Part shown: piece by piece, positions 32,528 through 38,148 of the stretch | How positions within the stretch are numbered: the stretch's first letter is position 1 | How the letters are laid out: every line of letters starts with the position of its first letter | Assembly: GCA_003446015.1 (NCBI GenBank) | Contig: DMBU01000126.1 | Coordinates: 1 to 38,148 of the forward strand | Source of the DNA: Bacteroidales bacterium | GTDB taxonomy: Bacteria > Bacteroidota > Bacteroidia > Bacteroidales > UBA12077 | DNA: 38,148 nt | Direction: 5' to 3' | Program-made: the position numbers and the translations under genes | Notes under the pieces: model-generated | What the model was told of the DNA's origin: nothing | What the model saw: only the letters and a program-made list of their open reading frames with translations | The model's database searches: none

Positions 32528-34489
32528 TTACGAGTTTATAGGCAGCAAAAAGTAAAATTGCGATCCTACTCCAAGTTCGCTGGTAACACCTACTTCACCT
32601 CCATGTCCTTCAATAATTTTTTTAACTATAGCGAGTCCAAGCCCATGACTTGATTCACCCCTGGTCGGTTTTACACTCGACATTTTGAATGGATGAAAGA
32701 TATTTTCAATTTCATTTTGAGGAATTCCATCTCCCTGATCTTGAATTTTAGTAATGATCATATCTTCAGATGTTAATACTTTAACAAGAATAGTCGAGTT
32801 AGGGTAAGAGTATTTTACGCCATTACCAATTAAGTTATTTAGTACTTGTTCTATTTTTCCGGGATCAATAACTAGTATCTGATGATTCATTTCAAATTCA
32901 CATTTAATATTAATTTGTTTTTTTTCAGCGAATAGTGTATTTAGTTTTATATTTTGAGATACCAAAGATACATAGTCAACTTTTTCTTTTCTAAGATCTA
33001 ATTTACCGGATTCTATTTTTGAAATATCTAAAAGGTCATTTAAAAGATTTAGCATTTTAGAGCTTTCTTTTGTAATAATAGCAGCATATTCCTTAAACTT
33101 CCCAGTAATATTTTTTTCAATAAGTTCCGCAAAACCTTGTATATTTACAATTGGATTTCTTAAGTCATGAGCGGCTATTCCTAAAAATTCATTCTTTTGT
33201 TCATTAAGCATTTTAAGTTTATGGTTCTGTTCTTCCTGTTCTTTAGTCAGCTCTTCGATAAAATACAATAGACGTGAAAGTATTCGATTGTGTTGTTTAG
33301 TATAGGGATCATCGTCCTGTTTTGTTCTCTTACCTGTGGATGTAATTATTGAGTCAGCTGTATATCCTCCCTCTCTGAAACCAACAGTAACCATTGACGA
33401 ATTTAACAACGATCTGGTTGTGTCTTTTGCAAAGAATTCACCAAACGTATAAAACCCTGCAGTTGGAGCTATTTGATTAAAAGGTAATGTCTCAAGATCT
33501 ACTTCATCCTGCATAAGAAACCTTCGGCATATACAGGTATATAAAAATATTGCCTCAGGATTGAAATTATGCATTTGGTATTGTAGTAGCTCAGATTCCT
33601 CTTGTATAATTTGAGGATTTCCATATCCAATTCGAAATTTCTCGCCAACTTCTACATCGGCTACTAATTGTATTGAATCATCTTCTTCATTAGCAAAAAA
33701 TGGTGTTCGAGCTATTGTGTAATTATTTCGTGATATTAAGAATGGGAATTCGAGGCTATTTTGAAAAAAGTTACTATTTGCTTTTATTCCTAAATATTTT
33801 TTGTAGACTGCAAATGCAGGCATGTTATCAATTGTTTTTACAGATACTGGACCAGTTTCAGTTATTGTCATTTCCTTACTTAGTGGAAGCCAACCCAGAC
33901 AACTAAACAATTCAATATGAAGATACTCACCTGAAAATAATACAGAAACAATACCTTCCTTAAAACAATTTGAGCCGTCGAAAACCAATGTATTTCGCTC
34001 ATTTGCATAATCTCCTGCGCCTCCTCCAAATACTGGAAAAGAAAGGGCGTTGTTCGTAAGTGTATTGAATATCTTACCTGAATCATTACTAATAGGAGTT
34101 GATAACAATAACATCCCTTTTATGTTGAGTTGCATATTATTGGTTGCCTGAAAAAGTTCATTCCCAATAGCTTCTTCAGTGCCTGCCTTGCATTCGAAAG
34201 ACAAAAGAGTTAAGCTTGTAGATTCAAAAAAAGAAAAAAGAAGAACAGTCGAATTCGTGTAGATTTTACCTTCATTAATTTCACCTACCGATGATGCACC
34301 TACAATAATTGCATTTGGTATTGATTGTTTAATAGCATTTCTTAAGGATTGATACCAATTGAAATCGTTATGAACAGAAAATATCTGTACCAATTGAGAT
34401 TTAAAATTAACGGCTGCTTTTATCTCTTCTAATTGTAAGATGGCATTTACATCATCAATGTCGTCTATTTTGTAGTTGTGTTGAATCAT
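32528..34489 (-). CDS. FIST-domain sensor histidine kinase
   Basis: A predicted cytoplasmic sensor kinase of 653 residues with no membrane segment. Order: FIST_N (about 30-215, QIFSVHNDFNWYQSLRNAI, IIVGASSVGEI, FPVFGGGAGD), FIST_C (about 225-360, AFAVYKKYLG, LYTCICRRFL, PTAGFYTFGEF), a coiled coil (about 405-435), HisKA with phospho-acceptor His441 (AAHDLRNPIVN), and HATPase with N-box NLIGNGVKYSYP and G-boxes DQGDGIP and GLGLAIVKK. FIST modules are thought to sense small ligands such as amino acids. No receiver or partner response regulator lies nearby, so it is an orphan. The ATG is supported by a GGAGG about 10 nt upstream. Confidence 0.92.
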   Translation of the reverse strand: MIQHNYKIDDIDDVNAILQLEEIKAAVNFKSQLVQIFSVHNDFNWYQSLRNAIKQSIPNAIIVGASSVGEINEGKIYTNSTVLLFSFFESTSLTLLSFECKAGTEEAIGNELFQATNNMQLNIKGMLLLSTPISNDSGKIFNTLTNNALSFPVFGGGAGDYANERNTLVFDGSNCFKEGIVSVLFSGEYLHIELFSCLGWLPLSKEMTITETGPVSVKTIDNMPAFAVYKKYLGIKANSNFFQNSLEFPFLISRNNYTIARTPFFANEEDDSIQLVADVEVGEKFRIGYGNPQIIQEESELLQYQMHNFNPEAIFLYTCICRRFLMQDEVDLETLPFNQIAPTAGFYTFGEFFAKDTTRSLLNSSMVTVGFREGGYTADSIITSTGKRTKQDDDPYTKQHNRILSRLLYFIEELTKEQEEQNHKLKMLNEQKNEFLGIAAHDLRNPIVNIQGFAELIEKNITGKFKEYAAIITKESSKMLNLLNDLLDISKIESGKLDLRKEKVDYVSLVSQNIKLNTLFAEKKQINIKCEFEMNHQILVIDPGKIEQVLNNLIGNGVKYSYPNSTILVKVLTSEDMIITKIQDQGDGIPQNEIENIFHPFKMSSVKPTRGESSHGLGLAIVKKIIEGHGGEVGVTSELGVGSQFYFLLPINS

Positions 34490-34523
34490 CTGCCTACCCC
34501 TCCTTCATTTAATAAATACCAAT

Positions 34524-34531
34524 CAAATTTA
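34524..34531 (-). promoter_or_regulatory. Putative -7 box of the FIST kinase gene
   Basis: TAAATTTG on the minus strand (TAnnTTTG), with TTGTTG repeats about 18 nt further upstream for the -33 region. It lies about 35 nt before the start codon. Confidence 0.5.
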
Positions 34532-34893
34532 GTGAAAATAATTTGCAACAACAATTAGGAGGTTCGTGACAATAATAAAACATGTAGAAATGATACAAAA
34601 AACTATTGTTGACTTCTTGTATATTTAACAAATTGCTATAAACTAAATCGCAGACTGTAGTACTTAAAGCAAGAAAAAAGATTACCGTCTAATAAATTAT
34701 GGAAAAATTAATTAAACTTTTTTGCAAAGTAAATTGTAACAAATATGTTTAATCCTCAAGGAATACTTTTTTATTGCATGTTAGTGCAAATGCAGTTGGT
34801 AAAACTAGAATGTTATTTATCATTTTGTAGAATGATTTGATTTAGAAAATATGATCAAATTGTGATTTCATTTTTCTCTCCTTATACCTAAAA

Positions 34894-35037
34894 TGTTCGG
34901 CATAGGAATAGCGCGGGTTTTCAATCTGTTTCAGAGTTATCCATTAAAGCTTAAAGATCTGTCTGCAGACAAGCAAATTATTAATAAGTTTGAGAATTCC
35001 CAAACCCCCGCATTTTTTCTGATGGCTTGTTACGGAT
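34894..35037 (-). repeat. Integron attC-like element A, in the gap upstream of the FIST kinase
   Basis: On the minus strand it begins CCGTAACAAGCC and carries a long-range stem, GCGCGGGTTT (34911-34920) with AAACCCCCGC (35002-35011), nine of ten paired. The central 34949-35041 is the closest relative of element B, including a TGTCTGCAGACA palindrome. Unlike the others it lies 366 nt past the upstream gene's stop. Confidence 0.5.
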
Positions 35038-35402
35038 AGTAGCTTCATTTCACAGAAGGAAAAAAACTAAAACAATTATTGCTAACGTATGTTGGTAACT
35101 AGTGTTCATTCATATCCGTCTATATCTTATGTTTAGTTTTTATTTTCAAGTCATTGTCAACCTCACAAACCTATCAATGAAGCACAATTTTTTTTTGCAA
35201 TCCTAAAACAGTCCAAAAAGGTGGTTACCCGGGTTGGTAAGGTGGAAGCTATTTTGTAAGCCTTTGATTTGAGCGTTGGATCGTGAGTGCATGTAAATGT
35301 GCTTACGACTGTATGCGGGTTATATTAAAAGTGCAAATTAAAAGCAAATTTAGACATTTGTATCATTTTCTATTAGTTTTTAAAAATCAAATAGAGTAAA
35401 TT

Positions 35403-36284
35403 CTATTCGAATAACGCATATGAAAAGTTAACTTGAAATAATAACATCCCCTTGTTTTTGAAGGATTCTATTGGATTTACTAATTTATTCTTGAATAAAG
35501 GAAATATACTTAATGGAGAAGTTTGATTTTCACCATAAATTTCTATTTGTGTTGATTGCATCCCCAAATTTACATTCCACTTGAAGTGTTTTAATAAAGG
35601 CTGTTGGTAAAATATAGAGACTTCAATTGCCTGATAATCCATATAACAATTGTTATCAATTTCAGAAAGGCGAAATGAGTTACTATTAACACCGAAACTG
35701 ATACCTACTTGTTTTTTATTTTTTATTTCGTAAGCTAATTTTGATTTGAATGGGATTGTACCCGAAAGAATCCATCTATTACCAAATCTCATGTTAACTA
35801 AACATAAGGGAACCAGTTGAAAACCGGAAAATTTTTTTGAAAAAGCAATTCCGATTCCCAAAGTTGAGTTTAGATTTTTTTTCTTAACATAAAATAGTGC
35901 GAGGTTATATCTAAAATCAGAAACACTTATATCTTTAAAATCAGAACTAATTATTGGTTCAACTAACAGAGTAATAATTTTATTTGGAGAGATTCTTAAA
36001 ATACCAGTTACAGGCATTGACCATGAGTACAGGTTGTTTATATTCAAAGAATCTTCCTGTAAATTTAACTTGAAATACTTGAAATTTGTACCTGTTATGC
36101 AAGTAAATAGGGTATCGCGATGAACCGGCATATTTAATGAAAAATTTGAGTTCAACATTGCTGGTTTTTTGCCATTATTGTCTGGGAAATAATCCAATGA
36201 AAGTGTAAAAGGACTTCCTTGTTGAGCATTCACTTTAATAAATACTAATAAAAAAAGGATATTAAAATAGTAGAAGCACCTCAT
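35403..36284 (-). CDS. Secreted protein, probable outer-membrane beta-barrel (DUF6268-like)
   Basis: The ATG at 36284 begins a 293-residue product with a signal peptide ending VNAQ; the frame runs six codons further only to a TTG. The mature protein opens with GSPFTLSLDYFPDN and LNSNFSLNMPVHR, has alternating hydrophobic/polar segments throughout and ends in SYALFE, in line with a barrel. This resembles the DUF6268 outer-membrane family of Bacteroidota, but I recognise it only loosely. Transported or bound substance unknown. Next gene on the strand is another barrel protein, 86 nt upstream, so the two may be cotranscribed. Confidence 0.65.
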   Translation of the reverse strand: MRCFYYFNILFLLVFIKVNAQQGSPFTLSLDYFPDNNGKKPAMLNSNFSLNMPVHRDTLFTCITGTNFKYFKLNLQEDSLNINNLYSWSMPVTGILRISPNKIITLLVEPIISSDFKDISVSDFRYNLALFYVKKKNLNSTLGIGIAFSKKFSGFQLVPLCLVNMRFGNRWILSGTIPFKSKLAYEIKNKKQVGISFGVNSNSFRLSEIDNNCYMDYQAIEVSIFYQQPLLKHFKWNVNLGMQSTQIEIYGENQTSPLSIFPLFKNKLVNPIESFKNKGMLLFQVNFSYALFE

Positions 36285-36370
36285 GTTTTTGTTTTTTCTC
36301 AATATTGGACGTTACCTAATTTTTTAACTCTTCCAAGCGGATGGATAACAAATTTTATTGATATTATATT

Positions 36371-37132
36371 TTACCGTGTTTTTGACTTCTTTCGGTTAGG
36401 ATTCAGTATAAAATTCATCCCGCCAAATAAATACCAGCCAGAATATGAATCGATTCCTCCGATTGATGGTGAAATATTCGGTGTACCATAAATATGTAAT
36501 CCAAAATCTAACCTTACTACCTTGCCCGTTTTAATTTGAACACCTGAACAAAACTGATAAGTAAATTTTAAGGTTGAATAGTAATCTATATTTTTTTCAA
36601 TATCATTTATACCACCTGAGCCTGTTCCTGATCCAATTTTTATATATGTAAAACCCGAAAGAAGAGAAACATAAGGACGAACTAAACCTTTAAGGAAGGT
36701 TTTTTTAATTCCGAGTGTTACTGGTAAAATCGCTCCCCCCTTACCACTACCTTCTGCATATATTCCATTAAGGCCATAACCTGGTCTATAATTAATACTA
36801 TCAATGGTTTGTTCTTGGGAAATATATATTAACCCTACAGAGAGTTGTGCAGCTAAATTCTCATAAGGATAGTATTCAAAAGTCAAGTTAAACATACTAT
36901 GATAATCACTAATATCAATATTAGTTATATTATCATTTGCTTTAGCATTGTGGAACAATCCAAAATAACCATAATCTAAGCTAAATGCAATGCTATTTTT
37001 GATGATTTTAAATTTCTCCAGTTTCTCCTTTTCGATTTCTGCTTGAGTTTTATAATGAGTTTCCTGAGCAGATATCGGGGAATTACCTATGATTATTAAG
37101 ACAATAAAAAAGAATTGAAAATTTAATTTCAT
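36371..37132 (-). CDS. Outer-membrane beta-barrel protein (OmpA-like barrel fold)
   Basis: 253 residues with a signal peptide (to about 22, ISAQE). A short coiled, charged segment (HYKTQAEIEKEKLEKFKIIKN) precedes a barrel of roughly ten strands: IAFSLDYGYFGLFHN, FNLTFEYYPYENLAAQLSVGLIY, VRPYVSLLSGFTYIKIG, LKFTYQFCSGVQIK, VVRLDFGLHIY and WYLFGGMNFILNPN. Long glycine loops (GSGTGSGGIND, AEGSGKGGAI) lie between strands. No family name is certain. It lies 58 nt downstream of the ABC ATPase gene on the same strand. A minor outer-membrane structural or assembly role is the best guess. Confidence 0.7.
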   Translation of the reverse strand: MKLNFQFFFIVLIIIGNSPISAQETHYKTQAEIEKEKLEKFKIIKNSIAFSLDYGYFGLFHNAKANDNITNIDISDYHSMFNLTFEYYPYENLAAQLSVGLIYISQEQTIDSINYRPGYGLNGIYAEGSGKGGAILPVTLGIKKTFLKGLVRPYVSLLSGFTYIKIGSGTGSGGINDIEKNIDYYSTLKFTYQFCSGVQIKTGKVVRLDFGLHIYGTPNISPSIGGIDSYSGWYLFGGMNFILNPNRKKSKTR

Positions 37133-37190
37133 ATTTCGTAAATTTTATTATTAAATATTTATGATGGTAATGCTTGTTTTTGATGATATT

Positions 37191-37868
37191 TTAGCTAGAT
37201 ATTAAGCCATCTTTCATTTCAATTATTCTGTCAGTATTATTTGCAAAATCGTTATCGTGAGTAACACAAATGATGGTTTGACCGTATGATTTTGCCAGTT
37301 CTTTAAAAATATCCTGTACTCCCCGTGCGTTCTTTGAATCGAGATTGCCAGTGGGCTCATCACCCATAATTACTGAAGGATTGTTAATCAGAGCCCTGGC
37401 AATTGCCACTCTTTGTTGCTGCCCACCCGATAATTTATTTGCTTTTTTCATAGCCTGTTCTTCCAAATCCAGTAATCGCAAACTTTCATAGGCCCTGTGC
37501 TCTATTTCCTGAGGAGGGTATTTACCCAGTTTTAAAGCTGGTAACATCACATTTTGCAAGGACGAGAATTCCGGAAGCAAGTAGTGGAACTGAAATACAA
37601 ATCCGATATGTTCGTTGCGGAAAGTGGCTAATTGGTTTTGGGTTTTACCAGTTAACAAAACGCCGTTAATTTCCAATGAACCCTCGTAATCGGTATCCAT
37701 AGACGACAGCACATACAACAAGGTTGATTTACCGGAACCTGATTTTCCAATAATTGAAAGAAACTCTCCTTTTTTAACGTCGAAAGAAACGCCTTTTAAG
37801 ACCTGAAAGGTGTCGGGGTCGTAAAAGTATTTAATTACGTTTCTTACTTTTAATGAAATATTGTCCAT
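37191..37868 (-). CDS. ABC transporter ATP-binding protein, LolD/MacB-like
   Basis: A 225-residue ATPase that should drive the permease encoded just upstream. It has Walker A GKSGSGKST (residues about 37-45), the Q-loop in FVFQFHYLLPEFSSLQNVMLP, the signature LSGGQQQRVAIARALI and Walker B VIMGDEPTGNLDS. It has the LolD/MacB hallmark FQFHYLLPEFS. The permease stop (37870-37872) and its ATG are separated by one base, so translational coupling is likely. Probable function: lipoprotein release (LolCDE) or export of a peptide/antibiotic; the lipoprotein reading is favoured by the permease's last residues. Confidence 0.9.
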   Translation of the reverse strand: MDNISLKVRNVIKYFYDPDTFQVLKGVSFDVKKGEFLSIIGKSGSGKSTLLYVLSSMDTDYEGSLEINGVLLTGKTQNQLATFRNEHIGFVFQFHYLLPEFSSLQNVMLPALKLGKYPPQEIEHRAYESLRLLDLEEQAMKKANKLSGGQQQRVAIARALINNPSVIMGDEPTGNLDSKNARGVQDIFKELAKSYGQTIICVTHDNDFANNTDRIIEMKDGLISS

Positions 37869-37869
37869 A

Positions 37870-38148
37870 TTATCCGCGTATTATGACTACCGGGTCAATT
37901 TTTGAAGCTTTTCTGGCTGGAAGAAAGCCAGCAATTAAAGTTGTTGATATGCCGAAAGCGATTGCCAAAATGAAATCCTGGTACCTATAGTGAATAGGCA
38001 AAGTATATAATCCAGCAATTTCAAAAGGAATCTGGTTTACGAGAGACGAAATAGAATATCCTAAAATTACACCTACAACACTTCCAATAAATCCAATTAT
38101 TGCAGCCTGTGAAAGAAAAATGACTGTTATATCACTTCCCGAACAACC
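37870..38148 (-). CDS. Partial ABC permease, LolC/E-like (C-terminal end only)
   Basis: The window holds the last 92 codons and the stop (37870-37872) of a gene that starts beyond the right edge. It reads as GCSGSDITVIFLSQAAIIGF, a glycine-rich helix (VGVILGYSISSLVNQIPFEI), a last helix around residues 60-75 (DFILAIAFGISTTLIAGFLP) and the tail ARKASKIDPVVIIRG, which is the family's ARxASxxDPVxxxRx end. It is the FtsX-type permease of the ATPase encoded 1 nt downstream. This is the C-terminal portion; the N-terminal helix and periplasmic core are not seen. Confidence 0.88.
   Translation of the reverse strand, partial: GCSGSDITVIFLSQAAIIGFIGSVVGVILGYSISSLVNQIPFEIAGLYTLPIHYRYQDFILAIAFGISTTLIAGFLPARKASKIDPVVIIRG

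Larger units (their letters stand above)
34490..35402. other. Long intergenic region upstream of the FIST kinase
   Basis: About 910 bases without a supported gene. Near the kinase it holds the promoter box at 34524-34531. In the middle lies element A (34894-35037). Beyond it the sequence is AT-rich except for a short GC-rich patch at 35218-35250 around ACCCGGGT, and a segment near 35290-35330 on the minus strand has ATATAACCCGCATACAG, reminiscent of element E but not clearly closed. Confidence 0.6.

Noticed and set aside
1..38148. CRISPR arrays, tRNA or rRNA genes, and an integron integrase
   Set aside because: No regularly spaced repeats with unique spacers, no tRNA cloverleaf, no rRNA and no tyrosine recombinase reading frame were seen.

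Overview
The window looks like the chromosome of an anaerobic, fermentative Bacteroidota (probably the Marinilabiliales/Prolixibacteraceae side of the phylum). The grounds are AT-rich DNA, Bacteroidota-style promoter boxes (TAnnTTTG) ahead of many genes, mostly weak ribosome binding sites, a membrane-anchored LytTR regulator, the 800-residue double-FtsX permease typical of the phylum, and an oxygen-sensitive enzyme set (glycyl radical enzyme, HydE, ferredoxin-linked 2-oxoacid oxidoreductase). This is an inference from content; no rRNA or tRNA gene is present to confirm it.

Region 1 (1-5930): aprB (iron-sulfur subunit of adenylylsulfate reductase) at the left edge, a small membrane protein built of hydrophobic pentapeptides, a secreted alpha/beta hydrolase, a LytTR regulator and an ABC permease. 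Region 2 (5930-13110), minus strand: glycyl-radical activase, a hydroxyproline dehydratase-like glycyl radical enzyme (HypD) and a secreted C69 dipeptidase, then an unknown secreted protein and the [FeFe]-hydrogenase maturase HydE. Region 3 (13290-23190), plus strand: ADP-forming acyl-CoA synthetase, a 52-residue membrane protein, an outer-membrane porin, a sodium:solute symporter, a flavodoxin, an aminotransferase, then a four-subunit 2-oxoacid:ferredoxin oxidoreductase (VorDBAC type). Regions 2 and 3 together read as an amino-acid fermentation locus: uptake and peptide cleavage, transamination, ferredoxin-linked oxidative decarboxylation to acyl-CoA, ATP from ADP-forming CoA ligation, electrons to ferredoxin/flavodoxin and perhaps H2, with dehydration of hydroxyproline alongside.

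Region 4 (23424-35400) is an accessory zone. It opens with a YitT-family gene broken by one in-frame stop. Then come eight unrelated genes, all on the minus strand: two serine hydrolases (one broken by a 65-bp insertion), an XRE regulator, a CPBP protease, a CNNM-type protein, a DUF4386-type protein, a 5'-truncated ATP-binding regulator and a FIST-domain histidine kinase. Several are followed, at or soon after the stop codon, by related 100-180 bp elements with inverted ends (TAAC...GTTA). This resembles an integron-like gene cassette array, although no integrase is visible. It is the most unusual structure in the window. Region 5 (35400-38148): two outer-membrane proteins and the start of an ABC exporter locus (ATPase plus the tail of its permease) running off the right edge.
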